From Mytilisepta virgata (taxonomy: Eukaryota; Mollusca; Bivalvia; Mytilida; Mytilidae): 64,000 bases of DNA. The notes under the pieces were generated by a model. It ran no database searches, was not told the DNA's origin, and was given only the letters and a program-made list of their open reading frames with translations. Both the position numbers and the translations under genes were made by a program. Of this stretch, positions 27,301 to 37,689 are shown piece by piece. The DNA lies in the NCBI GenBank assembly GCA_028015205.1, contig CM051517.1:55923455-55987454 (forward strand), written 5' to 3'. The stretch's first letter is position 1. The number at the start of each line of letters is the position of its first letter.

Positions 27301-30300
27301 TAAATGGATTTAAACTAAAATTTCTGCCAAAAATGATGAACTCAATGAGAGTTTATTATCATGAGGTCCTACATTAATTTCCAAACCACAGTATTCAAAC
27401 TTTTTTCTTTTCAAACTGTAACGATTAAAATTTCTCTGTAATTTAATTATTTCACTATAATTTTCTCATGTTAGAAATACACTTTAGAAAACTTACCTGT
27501 ACAAGGGCTTGAAGAACATAGTGTACAAGCTTTGGCCTGGTAGCTAAGTAATTCAACACATAGTTTCCTGAAAATAAAAAGAAAACTTCACCATATGTTT
27601 TGTGTCAGATTAATACATACTGCATGTTATCTAAACTTTTAATACTGATTCTACGGTGTTTTTGGATTTTTCTTGTAAGATCGTTGTGTGAATTAAGAAG
27701 GCAGATTTGTAATTTTTTGTCACCAGACATAATGCAAAAAATAAAATTTTGTTGCCAGATAGAATAAACAAGAGGCTCAGAGGGCTGAGCCTGTATCGCT
27801 AACCTGGGAGTCACAAACTTTTGATTTGATTTGATGGACAAGATTGATTTCTGGAAACTTTGCAAATGACCTTCCATAGATGCTTCATACCAAGTATAAG
27901 TCCATTTGACCAAACGGTTTCAGAGGAGAAGAATTTAAAAATTTGACCAATGAGAACATATAAAGGCTTCTGGTGGCCATTTTGTTTCACAGACTATGAT
28001 ATTTTATGCAAAGTTTGTAAAGGACCTTTCATAGATGCTCCATTTCAAAATTTAGTTCATTTGGCTCTACGGTTTCAGAGGAGGAGAAGTTTTAAATTTC
28101 AACCAATCAGAACATGTAATGCTCATGGCAGCCATTTTGTTTCATGGACCGGGATGATTTATAAAAATTTTGTAAAGGACCTTCCATAGATGCTCCATAC
28201 CAAAAATCAGTTCATTTTGCTTGATGGTTTCAAGGTAGAGAGGCCAGGCAATAATATAAATAGTGAATATTAATCATTTCTTGTGTTATTTGGAAAGAGC
28301 TCATCAAGAGAAAAATTTTGAGCACTCATTGATCAAAATCGGACCAGCGGTTACGATTTTATAGCTGTTTAAAGTTGTCGTTTCATCCCACCTTTTTTTC
28401 CAAGATGGCCGCCAAAGGAAAAGGTGAAAATCTCCGTCTTTGAAGGCTTTTTTAGCAGAATTTACTGAACATAAAACATCCATATATTGTTTTCTTACAG
28501 AAATGAGTCCAGTTTCTCAAAATATAAAGACAATTTGTATACAGGAAAACCACATTTACCAAATTGTGTAATCAAAATTGGAGAAAACCCCAATTTTCAA
28601 AGGGTAATTAGAGCCAGATGACCCTACTTCACATACATATTTTTAAAATTGTATATCATATAGAGCCTTGTGTGTCATTTTCTAAAGAAAACTTCCTATA
28701 GTTATTGCATTCATTAAAGAAAATGATGGCAACAAGTAAAACTTTTGTTTTTTCAAGTGACTGAAACTGTTGTCAGACCTCAGAAAGCCTTTAAAAGCTG
28801 AATGGCACCGAAGACAAAAATTATTGATATTATAATACAAGTAAAGAATTAACATATCAACTTAATTATCTGCTCATATCTTTAAAACTATTTGAGATAT
28901 CCTGATGAAATTTGGTATGTATAAAGCTCAGGTGTAAATAATCATTTTTGTTATAGTCAGTAAACAAAAACTTGAATATGGCGGCCATTTTGACTCAAAA
29001 TGGCTGCCTTAATTCATCAAAATTGCCGTGAAATTACACATTATTCAATGTAATTTCTATAATTCTAAACCAATTTTAACAGTCTAGGAATCAAAATGTT
29101 TGGAATCTTGTTTGCTTTAAACCCATGTAAATTTTGTTTCAATGAGATATATATGGCGGCCATTTTGATTCAAAGTGGCCGCCACAATCCTCGGAATAAT
29201 CATAAATTTACATATTATCTTACGTAAATCAAAAAATATTTGACCGATTTTAACAATCTAGGTATCAAATTGTTCAGAATTAAGTAAGCTTTAAAGTGAT
29301 GTTTAGTGCATCAAGTTAAATACATATATGTGGCCATTTTGAATTTGAATCAAAATGGCCGCCATATTTCATCAAAATTATCGTACGGTGAAATTACACA
29401 TTATCTAATGTAATTTCTATAATTCTAAACCAATTTTAACAGTCTAGGAATCAAAATGTTTGGAATCATGTTTGCTTTTAACTCATGTAAATTTATTTTC
29501 AATGAGATATATATATGGCAGCCATTTTGATTCAAAATGGCCGTCACAATCCTCGGAATAATCGTAAATTTACATATTATCTTATGTAAATCAAAAAATA
29601 TTTGACCGATTTTAACAATCTAGGTATCAAATTGTTCAGAATTAAGTAAGCTTTAAAGTGATGTTAGGTTCATAAAGTTAAAAACATATATAGTGGCCAT
29701 TTTGATTTTGAATATATATCCTGTGATTCTCATTTAAGGAAAAAATTTATCATTGAATTCAGACAGACAGTCTTTAAGGACTTTCAGTTAAAACATTGAT
29801 GGTAGAAAACACAAGACAATAAAACAGGGTAGGAAACTCGTCTGAAAATGTTGCCAGCCCTGAACTCGCTATTCAAAAATGCTTCCTATTAGACTATACA
29901 AATTTTTTTAAACATTATCCTGCCCTGCTTCAAATTGATCCAGTGGTTTCAGAGAAGATGATCAAAATGTGAAAAGTTTACGGACGGACGACGGATGCCA
30001 AGTGATGGCAAAAGTTCACATTGTCTTTTAGGTGAGCTAAAAATCAAAGTAAAAAAATAGGGAGCTTGAAGGCTTAGTGTATGAAGTCAAAAGTATGAAA
30101 TTGAAAACTTTTCTTTTCTTAGCTATACGAAAATTTAAAATTTTATGTTATAATTATAGTTATTAGCATTTATATATCAAGGTGAAATATATACATGTAT
30201 ACTGGTTTTGCATTGTATGTCAAAGTTAAGCTACAGTACATCTATTTTCAGAAATATTTTGCCTTATATTGTTTATATTTCTCAACTAAAACATCATATG

Positions 30301-33300
30301 TTGGTATTTTCCAAGTTCGACAGTTGTTATCATTTGGGATTAAATCAAACCCTGAATCAAACACAAAAATGTTTTCAACTTCGATTATATCATCTTTGTG
30401 AGGCCAACAGAAAACTGCCTTCTTATTGGACTGGTGAATGCATTTTATTAATGTGGTGTGTTCATTTATAATTCTGAGAACTTCTCCAGGATACCAATTA
30501 TTGGAATATGCAATAGCAACCAGTTCACCAGATGTAAAATCATGCAAGTTTTGTTCTTGTTCTTATATCAGTTGCGATTGTGTAACAAGATAAAGGCATT
30601 GATTTATCTGTGACCAGCACATATCGTCCAGCAATAAAATCATCTTTGGCACATCTAAAATCCTATGACCAGCATATGGAAGAATGTTTTGTACTGAAAA
30701 AGAAAACAAAAGGAACCACAAAGAAATAGCTCTAATAACATATCATTTGTCAGTAATATGGAGGTTATTTTTACTTGAATTAATTTCAATTCATTTTCAC
30801 TTTACAAGTACTTTTAAGTGTTAGTAATAAACAAATTCTTATTCAACTGATAAGTTTAAATGTTAAAACATTTTTTTTTCAATTTGCATGATTTATTATT
30901 TTTAATCAGTACATAATTAAGTATTTTACTAACCGGCATATGTCTCATCAGTGAGTAAACCCTGCAATAGTTCACCAGATATGTTGGACTCCAACAAATA
31001 TTCTTGAAACATTCCCAGTCCTGAAACACAGAAAAATAATCAATTGTGACTTCATGATATAAATGAATAAATCTGATATCTATATGTCTGCCTTTATTGA
31101 ATATTCCAAAGATTCCCATGAAATTACATCAAAAGAGAAAAGTCAGACATTTTAAAAGAGGGTAGTAACGGGATACCCCACATGACTAATGACGGTGAAA
31201 TATATTTGTTCAAATAACGTTAACAATAAATATTCAACTCCAGTTGACACTTACGGAAGCTACATGTACAAAATGAGATTTGACAAATATGACAATAAAA
31301 AATAAAAGCTGTTGATGCTAACTGTAGCAAATAAACCTAAGATTGATGATACAAAACGTGACTGTTCTTTAAATTAATGTCATAGTTCAAGTGTCCAGAA
31401 TTGTATGTTGAAATGTCGCAAATGTTTATCCTTGTCTCATGAGTTTTCGTGCTATTATGATTCGAATGCATTGTGACGTCACATTTCCATTGAAAAAGAA
31501 TGCACTGTACGAATTTGTATGACGTATGAAAACTTATGATCTGACCATAAATAGCAAACAGATTTGGGTTAGTGAATAAAATTTTAATTCCCTGAAACAG
31601 AACATAGAATAGATATAGGAAGATGTGGTATACATGCCAATGAAACAACTCTCCATCCAAGTCACAATATTTATAAAACCAGAATGACCAGTGTAAAACA
31701 ATTCAAACTAGAAAAGCGACATGCAATAGCCTTATTTATCACGATTACGCTCCTTTAATATTAATGTCATGTCATTAAAAAATTCTATACAAGTTATCAT
31801 TTTTTAATAAAGAAACAAAACTCGTTTCATGTCACTTAGTGTGAAGCCTGAAGAAACATACTATTAAATAAACAACACAAATGTTTCATATAAACTAACT
31901 AAATTGAAAGAACTCCAGATAAGGCTTCCAGGTAATAAGAATATCAAATCTTGTATGGTCATTTTCTTCTAAAATATCATTATGATTGTTTAAAAAAGGG
32001 ACACTTTTTTCAACTGTTCAAATTATACTGCCTTACTGGACAGTAGTAATGTCCAATGACTTTTGTTCGCTTTAAAGCAAAAAGAAAGATGAAAAATAAT
32101 TTTTAACCAAAGTTAGTTCAAATATATAACCAAAAAAATATATATGATTTGCTAAACTTACCGTTCTGTGTACTGACGTTACAGTCACTCGAGGCAGCTT
32201 TCTGATCGGCGTTCATTTCCACTTGCGTTTTGGTTTAATCGTAAAAAAGAAATATGTTCCTGATTATTAATTGCTACCAAATTGGGGTGTTTAGAAAGAA
32301 AAAATGTCAAGGTAAACGATAAAGGACGTGAAATTTCGGTTCGAATTACTTATCTGGTTGTTTACAATCTTTGAAGTTTTCAAACGTGAAAGTCAAGGAC
32401 GCAGTAACCGGAAATAAATTTTCACTGCGCATATGAAAGAAATGGGAATCTCCTTTTTCATTGGATAGTAATTTTATAAATTTCTGACCTCAGGAACATA
32501 TTTCTATTTCTGTTTGAAGTGGGTAATCCTCTGGAAAAAACCGTGCCGCCGTCAACGTTTTCATTAGATATACGCCGCGATTGATCAAATATTACGTTGG
32601 ATTTCATTTTAAATTATCATATAAAGTTATTCTTTTTAATAAACTTTATATTTTTATAATATTTAGGTTAACTTTTTATTCTTCATTATGGCAAAAATCC
32701 GACAAAACAACCCGTTTCAAATCTGTATATTTTGAAAAATATCGCGACCGGAAAACAAAATGGCGGACGTAATTACGACAAACCGGCCTCTCTATTCAAG
32801 GGAGGTTTTAAATTTGGACCAATCAGAACATTGAAATGGTCAGGGCAGCCATTTTGTTTCACGGGCCGGGATGATTGACGCAAACTTTGTAAAGGACCTT
32901 CCATAGAAGCTTCAGGCCAAGTTTCAGTTCAATAGGTCCAGGGGTTTCAGAGGAGAAGATGAAAACATAAAAGTTAACAGACGGACGGACGATGGATGCC
33001 AAGTGATGGCAAAAGCTCACGTCCTTTTAGGACAGGTGAGCTAAAAATTGCATTTTGCAACACTGACTAAGCCCAGCACGACACCTGATTAAGGTATTTT
33101 AATGTTGTTCCTCTGTCAAGCTGAGTGTTAACCAAAGGTTTCTGGCAGAAATAGATTCCATTCTGACCTTTTTAGATAAAATACACATGTAATAAAACCT
33201 TACACTTTCAAATAATAACCATTAGAGATTGCCAAGAATAAAGCTGAGTTGTCTCTCTCTGAAGAAGTTTTTAAGGTCGGAAATCTTGAAATGTTCATTT

Positions 33301-36300
33301 ATTGTAAGCAATAAATTCAAACCAAAGTTTTCCCTTCACTTGCATTGGAATCTAAGAACATGACAATTGAATGAACATTGTTTAATATGGCTTTAATGTC
33401 TTTGGAATTTAAACAGCCATATTGACAATATGTTGTATTTTTTTTCTGTTATCTTGTATATGCAGGGATGATTCCACATGTTTTAAAATGGGTCCCCAAA
33501 CTATCAAATTGGGAATTTTCCAGAAAATTGGGAAAAATTGTGAACCGACAACAGCAAGATGATAAACAACAATCATAGCATTATTAGATTTGAATGATAT
33601 TTTGAAATGTTCCTCTTTTTGTATTCCTGTTAAAATATATAGTTTTGTCAGCTAACTATGAACGTTTTCAAAATATTTAGGATAAAAAAAATTTTAAACT
33701 GCAAAAGGCTGTCATAATTGTGAATGTCAGCTAACTACTATGAAATAAATAATCAGAACAGGAAATTCTGCAGAACACTGTCAGTGTGCATTAATGCACG
33801 ATCCATTTACACTTATACAATACAGAGACAAAAAGAATTTACAAGTTAAAATTTTCCTGTTGGGATTCAATAAAGTCATTACTGTTTGTTTACTGTTCAA
33901 AATCTGCGTTATTAATTTCAGCTAAAACAGATTAAACTCCTTAAACTGCAGCGTATCAAATGGAAACCTCATAACACTATTAAAGCGCTCAAGTGATCAA
34001 GAATTTGCACTTGTAATTACAAGTCAATTTCGGACTGCTCAGAATTTCCGGAAAACACCGGTAATTGTTTTAGGGGAATTATAATTTTGCCACAATTTCT
34101 TTAGGGCCGCCAGCAATTTTTGGGGCTGCCAAGCGGCCCTACAGGAATGGTAGAATCATCCCCGATATGACTGGTTGGTTAGGCTTACAGCTGTGCCCTT
34201 CGGTAACGGAGATCTCATGTTATCTAGATAAGCAAAGAATTCTGCTCAAACTGCTGCTAGAGGCTGTCTTGAACTTGCAATGGGAAAAGATGTTTTTGAA
34301 GCTAAATAAAATGTGGCTTGAGCATGAAGATCAGAAATAAAAGCACTGTTTCTTTGCTAAACCTTTAACTCAAATATTTAAAGATTTTGTGTCATTAATC
34401 AATCCACAATATCCAAACCTGAAAATGCTAGAGACCAGTCTTCAAATTATTTATATGTCATACTGGTAATAATCAAGTTTAAACATTAAACATTCCATGT
34501 TTCCATTCTCTATTCTATTCTATCCTTAAAATTCAATACTGGGTTATACATGTAGTTTTAAACCATTTAAAAAAAACATTTTTGACTGATAAGGTCTAAT
34601 AAAGATATACATGTATGTGCATTTAGGGTTTTCCAAATCACCCTCAGCTAAAAATATTATTAGAAAGGACTCAAGAATTTAAGTAATCAGTTTTGTACTA
34701 TTGTTGGAAAAAAAGCCAAATATTGTTTTAAATATTTTAGGTACTTCTAACAAATACTTACGAATATCAATTCTTTGTTCCAGAGGCAATGTAAGATTTG
34801 GTCTTGATACCATCTTTGTTAATGTCGTGGCTGCTAACAACTGAGCATACGGAGACTGTAATATGTATATAATTTTATCCCAAAAAATCTTCAACACAAT
34901 TACATGTAATTTAACACAAAAAGGAATGCTTTGATTTATATTTGGCAATATTCTTTTATATAAAAAACCAAAGAAATAATATCGTACCTATATGACTTTG
35001 AATTATGTCATATATTCATTGAACATCCGTCTATTCTTATAAAATGGGATGTTAGGCATAAAGTCCTCCTAAGAAACCCCTCTATGTCTTCATGATATAG
35101 CACATGCAAATGCATAATGGCTGAGTATTTTTTAAAAACCATTTTTTCATTTTGGCCAATTCATAAAACTAAAGCCTTTCGGATAAGTTCTATGTTATCA
35201 CTTTGCATATTTTAAGCCAAAAAAAAATTATGTGTGTTTCCTATTACATGAGTTTTCAAAATAGGGTAGGTAGGTAGGTAGGCTTTTTTTGTGTGTGTGT
35301 CGGGTAACCAGACACACATAAATTTTCTTTAGCCTTATTGTGAAATAAAACACCAATCATAAATTCATTTCAAATTATAATCTGGAAGAGCATGGATCCA
35401 ATTTAACTTAAAATAATTACTGAATCCACTTGAATATCACTCTCAGTGTGGATTATAGCTTACATTTCCTCTTTCTAACAAAAGCTGACATTTGCTTAAG
35501 CAATCTGGTGACTCAGCAAACTGTATCAAAGCTTTCTCTGCCTCTGTACGTAAATTGGTATCTGCTGTTTCATACAACTGTTTGCAAAGAGCTTCAAGCT
35601 GAAGCAGCTCCTACAACAAAGGAAAGAGTTCAATTGAAGGTGTGTTAAAAGCATACACAGTTCTAGTAACGTTAAACATATACCTTGGAAATTAAAATCC
35701 CTTGTTGGCTCCTATTTTAAAACATTTCATGATTGGTGTAGTACACCTTCTGGAGGTTGAAAAAAATCATCTAAGTTGGATGTGATGACCTTCGAGGAAA
35801 ACATTTGAACCATAATTACAACATATCTGCAGGTAGAACAATCACAGAAATTCTCATCATTTCTGCAAACACTCACTAACCCAGGGCTTTAAGCACTGAA
35901 AATTTACTAGCCTGATAGGTCAAAGTACTAACCAAGAACAAAAAAGGTTTGGTAATTCACCAGCTGGGGTATATGAAACTGACCAATAACATTACCGGTA
36001 TCCCTATGGTACAAATTATATTAGTTTTCCAGGTAGCCTAAAATAGAGGGAAGCAGCTCCTTGCCCTCTATATTAAGAATAATGTAAAATTCAGTGAAAA
36101 ACAGTTTTAGTAATACTGAACAGGAATGAATGAATTGGAAATGCATTAAAAAGTAGAAAAAAACTAAAATAACTCCTTAACAAGGACACAGTGACTGTGT
36201 CCATGTGTCCTGCTTCCAAACAAACACCTTAATCATGATCAGTGAATCAATCAGTTGACCTAAATTTTGATCCCATCTCCAGATATTTAGTCAATTAGTG

Positions 36301-37204
36301 AGTGACAGTTTCATGTTCATATGACATCTACTTCCCATTAAACTACCTTCACTCGAAACTTTAACCTACAACAACATGTAAAGGGGAATAAGAATAATTT
36401 ATTAGTATTCAATCCAAACAATAGGATTGTCACTAAATCAAATGTTAACAGAAATAAACAGTTAACAATACAAAAACCTCTTTGACCTAAATTTTGAATA
36501 GATCCCTTCTTACTGTATTAGTGACAAAGTTTCATGACTTCACATTGAACAACCTTCAATCTAAACTTTAACCTAAAAGGGAATCCTGATCAGTCAACTG
36601 CTTCACTGGGGTCAGTCAGGTCACCCACGCCTTTGACCTTAATTTTGAATATATACGGACACATACTGAAACACTACATGTATTTGCATTGATCCTATCG
36701 CAGGCAGTTGTTGTGTGTCTGCATCTCAGTGCACAGGGCTAATTACTAAATAGTTAAGCAGTACTTGGGTCAATTGCATTTGAGCAGTGAAGTCACTGAG
36801 ATCTAAAGGCTATCAAAGTATTCAAAATCAAACTGTAAAAGTCTGTGTTTTTGCTAAATTTATTTTAAGACTCTATGATAAAATTCCGAAGGACATTTAA
36901 AGTGCAACATTTAGTGTTCAAACATCGGTACCACACTATGACTTATGATTAAAGCTATGCTTCAACGGTACAATATTCCAAAAATCAAAGACGATCTTTA
37001 ACCGTTTTTTGACATTTTCGCTTTCGGCGGTAACGGTCTTGGTGCACGTGTTAGTTATATTAAATCGGAAGCAATTCAAAATAAAATATTAATATTGTTT
37101 AAAAGCAAACTGGAGATTTTCATTTTTTCAAGTCACCAAGGGATGTCAAATGTAATAAACAATGCAGAAGAGGTTTGTTTTTAATTCACCTGCTCTTCCG
37201 CCAT
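5664..37204 (-). CDS. XPO7: Exportin-7 (RanBP16), complete 30-exon coding gene
   Basis: Importin-beta family transport receptor. In vertebrates it binds cargo with RanGTP in the nucleus, exports proteins such as p50RhoGAP and 14-3-3, and also imports some cargo. Joining 30 GT-AG exons gives one frame of 1,101 residues (human about 1,087), starting MAEEQ and ending LDMMNCG-stop. The N-terminal Ran-binding (importin-beta N) region is recognisable by [20 protein letters not shown] and [15 protein letters not shown] (residues ~14-53) and LPLEQRIDI (~77-85). The rest is HEAT-type helices with near-identical family blocks: [105 protein letters not shown]. Every exon phase matches its neighbour and I found no stop or frameshift, so the gene looks functional. 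Vertebrates have a second copy (RANBP17); an invertebrate gene would be the single ancestor of both. Exon coordinates are in the three block entries. Confidence 0.97.
8416..8912. mobile_element. pogo/Tigger-like MITE in XPO7 intron 26
   Basis: The ends are CAGTGGAACCTCTGTAAAGC on the left and GGGAGTTCCACTG on the right, with a TA dinucleotide directly outside each end (8414-8415 and 8913-8914). CAGTGGAACC ends with TA duplications are typical of pogo-type Tc1/mariner elements. There is no transposase frame, so it is non-autonomous. The interior repeats GGCCGGTTTTCGGAGG-like words. It sits between coding exons 26 and 27. Confidence 0.8.
12741..14652. mobile_element. Non-autonomous element with AGGTCTTTCCAC ends, XPO7 intron 20
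   Basis: The left end reads AAGGTCTTTCCACCTC. The right end is a perfect hairpin, AGGTCTTTCCAC-GGAAA-GTGGAAAGACCT, followed by AATAAA. The interior is mostly the 289-bp tandem array described separately, and a poly(A) run precedes the terminal hairpin. The hairpin close to a CCTAA end resembles Helitron-like elements, but the class is inference. No protein is encoded. Confidence 0.65.
13190..14200. repeat. Four-unit 289-bp tandem array with repeated TGACCTTTGACCT
   Basis: TGACCTTTGACCT starts at 13302, 13591 (one mismatch), 13879 and 14168, giving spacings of 289, 288 and 289. Each unit also contains AAAATGACGTCATACAACTTT and TTTCAGAGGAG-AGCGATAACAAGC. The 13-mer is the complement of AGGTCAAAGGTCA. 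Confidence 0.9.
15123..24848 (-). CDS. XPO7: XPO7 exons 9-20 (residues 260-724) with coordinates
   Basis: Exons: 9, 24848-24775; 10, 24320-24201; 11, 23249-23103; 12, 22338-22163; 13, 21235-21178; 14, 20927-20795; 15, 20188-20083; 16, 19198-19063; 17, 18694-18621; 18, 18257-18113; 19, 15859-15703; 20, 15190-15123. Split codons rebuild the family residue at each junction (for example AG plus A gives Arg between exons 15 and 16; AT plus A gives Ile between 17 and 18). Exon 10 reads [17 protein letters not shown], exon 11 [20 protein letters not shown], exon 12 [20 protein letters not shown], exon 15 [20 protein letters not shown], exon 18 [20 protein letters not shown], exon 19 [15 protein letters not shown]. 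Exon 9 uses a GTTTGT donor and exon 16 GTTGGT; the others are ordinary GTA/GTG donors. Confidence 0.95.
15943..16720. repeat. Dispersed repeat copy A (XPO7 intron 18)
   Basis: Starts near CTTATGTGCATGATACGCCC, then AGCAAATTGAGTGTCATGTTACTTTTTC. Two internal sub-units contain CTTATATTTGGA.AATCTAAGTCCCATAA. A second copy lies at 19310-19800. Between the halves is a non-repeat stretch beginning with ATGGCGGCG, which has a stop after eight codons. Confidence 0.7.
19310..19800. repeat. Dispersed repeat copy B (XPO7 intron 15)
   Basis: Shares with copy A the words TGTGCATGATACGCCC, AAATTAAGTGTCATGTTACTT, GCTTATATTTGGACAA.CTAAGT and GTAATAATGTGTTAAAGTTT. It is shorter and lacks the middle of copy A. 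Confidence 0.7.
21295..21560. repeat. Candidate dispersed mollusc-type repeat, XPO7 intron 12
   Basis: This block is richer in GC than the rest of the intron (GATCCCCGCTTTGTACTAAA, CTGAGCCGGATTTTTATGTG, GACCCGGCCAGGATCTC). I associate such words with a repeat family common in bivalve genomes. Boundaries are approximate and there is no second copy in this window. Confidence 0.35.
22935..22985. mobile_element. Isolated pogo-like transposon terminus
   Basis: TA followed by CAGTAGAAACTCAGTCTCTT and GACACCAAAGGGACCA resembles the terminal inverted repeat of a pogo-type element. I did not find the matching other end, so it is probably a remnant. A similar fragment, CAGTCAAATCTGTTTTAAAC, lies at 23845. 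Confidence 0.4.
25066..37204 (-). CDS. XPO7: XPO7 exons 1-8 (residues 1-259) with coordinates
   Basis: Exons in transcript order: 1, 37204-37190 (ATG GCG GAA GAG CAG, then GTGAAT donor); 2, 35610-35464; 3, 34855-34762; 4, 27567-27497; 5, 26676-26581; 6, 26374-26297; 7, 26044-25895; 8, 25192-25066. Exon 1 encodes only MAEEQ. Exon 3 ends on the first base of an Arg codon (GTAAGT donor) and exon 4 supplies the other two, which checks the join across the 7.2-kb intron 3. Exon 2 reads [14 protein letters not shown], exon 4 [13 protein letters not shown], exon 5 [12 protein letters not shown], exon 7 [13 protein letters not shown], exon 8 [20 protein letters not shown]; all align with vertebrate exportin-7. 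Start chosen as the only in-frame ATG in a short exon followed by a donor. A separate optional exon lies between 4 and 5. Confidence 0.95.
26814..26873 (-). CDS. XPO7: XPO7 candidate 60-nt cassette exon (between exons 4 and 5)
   Basis: An exact 60-nt, phase 0-0 segment flanked by a usable acceptor (pyrimidine-rich, TTTGGTAG) and a GTAAAG donor. It has no stop in the XPO7 frame and would add 20 residues, [10 protein letters not shown]...LLTQNYQ, after residue 109 (after ...LQALVQ) and before [12 protein letters not shown]. Vertebrate exportin-7 as I know it joins these two blocks directly, so this is probably an alternative, lineage-specific exon. It is hydrophilic, charged and falls among the N-terminal HEAT repeats that contact Ran and cargo. 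It could also be a chance in-frame splice pair. Confidence 0.55.
27769..30041. mobile_element. Hairpin-ended non-autonomous repeat element, about 2.3 kb
   Basis: The left end AACAAGAGGCTCAGAGGGCTG carries a small GGCTC/GAGCC hairpin. The right end reads GGACGACGGATGCCAAGTGA then TGGCAAAAGTTCACATTGTC, TTTTAGGTGAGCTAAAA. The interior has sub-repeats: three units around ACCTTCCATAGATGC (27870, 28022, 28180) and two of about 360 bp (29033-29700). I know this kind of end (GGTGAGCTAAAA) as an abundant molluscan repeat; the class is uncertain. No protein is encoded. Confidence 0.65.
28978..29710. repeat. Two 360-bp tandem units with ATGGCGGCCATTTTGA inverted words
   Basis: TAATTTCTATAATTCTAAAC plus CAATTTTAACAGTCTAGGAA occurs at about 29051 and 29410, and TATTTGACCGATTTTAACAA at about 29237 and 29598. 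Each unit has short inverted pairs of the type GGCGGCCATTTTGA...TCAAAATGGCCGCC. It lies within the larger element. Confidence 0.85.
30248..32216 (-). pseudogene. Nested three-exon gene or young pseudogene, unknown function
   Basis: Exons (transcript order): 32216-32162, start [27 protein letters not shown] donor; 31020-30934, [12 protein letters not shown]..., GTTAGT donor; 30693-30248, ending TAA. The phases agree (1, then 1). Exon 3 begins [16 protein letters not shown], then the sensible frame shifts by one base ([16 protein letters not shown]...). Near RTRTK it shifts back into the original frame ([20 protein letters not shown]). Read strictly, translation stops at a TAA near 30563. The two shifts cancel, so total length stays a multiple of three. 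With them corrected the protein is about 195 residues. The last part (NNWYPGEV, then FCWPHKDDI) resembles a small SH3/Tudor-like fold seen at the ends of some mobile-element proteins; that is inference. It lies inside XPO7 intron 3. Either a recent pseudogene or two sequencing errors would explain the shifts. Confidence 0.55.
32800..33050. mobile_element. Second fragment of the GGTGAGCTAAAA element
   Basis: Shares GGACCTTCCATAGA, GTTTCAGAGGAGAAGATGAA and GGATGCCAAGTGATGGCAAA with the element at 27769-30041. It ends in a clear hairpin, AGCTCACGTCCT-TTT-AGGACAGGTGAGCT, followed by AAAA. Only the right-hand part is present. Confidence 0.75.
35262..35302. repeat. Microsatellites (TAGG)n and (GT)n, XPO7 intron 2
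   Basis: GGGTAGGTAGGTAGGTAGGC is followed a few bases later by TTTTTGTGTGTGTGTCGGG. Simple sequence only. Confidence 0.9.
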
Positions 37205-37330
37205 TTTTGTTTTCCCCTCAATTTCTAAAATTCCACAACGCATGCGCGAAATCGTCCTAAAACACAAACGCCCTTTTTCGTCCGTTTGGATTTTAAAAAA
37301 AATATTGCAGTTTAAAAAGATGCAGGACTT
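37205..37330 (-). promoter_or_regulatory. XPO7: Probable XPO7 promoter / 5' UTR
   Basis: The sequence just upstream of the XPO7 ATG has several CpGs, unlike the AT-rich surroundings. It contains a palindromic GCATGCGC core (about 37239-37248) resembling the NRF-1 site common in housekeeping promoters. No TATA box sits at a sensible distance. The transcription start cannot be fixed from sequence. Confidence 0.35.
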
Positions 37331-37689
37331 ACTGTTTTTCACTTAACTTTCAAACAGAATTATGTTCAACGAACTTTCTATCATGTTTAAATGAACGGTT
37401 ATATATAACACTAAGAGTTCAGTTTCTTGTATGTTCCTCCGTTAATTGTGGAGCACTATATCCGTAGGGTATATTAATTTATATAATTATTGACAAATGA
37501 ATTTACTAATTTTAAAGCATAAAACACACCCTTATCCATTTAAGAATAAATGTATATGCAAGATTTAAATAAAACATGTTTATCAAATTATTATTTACTT
37601 AAAACAAAGTGTTCAGGGGTGTAAAATAACTTCACATAAGAACTGAATGAATAAAAATTAAACTGTTATTTTACACTTTTCCATATATT

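Larger units (their letters stand above)
27568..34761 (-). other. XPO7 intron 3 (7.2 kb), repeat-rich, with a nested gene
   Basis: The longest XPO7 intron. From the low coordinates upward it contains a 2.3-kb repeat element (27769-30041), a small same-strand gene or pseudogene (30248-32216), and a second fragment of the repeat element (32800-33050). From 33050 to 34760 I see no gene or clear repeat. Confidence 0.8.

Noticed and set aside
27605..28189. Two opposed frames of 79-102 codons
   Set aside because: They lie in the 155-bp sub-repeats of a non-coding element and repeat the same words.
31337..31660. 107-codon minus-strand frame as an additional exon of the nested gene
   Set aside because: Its acceptor would enter in a phase that meets a stop within two codons of the nested reading frame.
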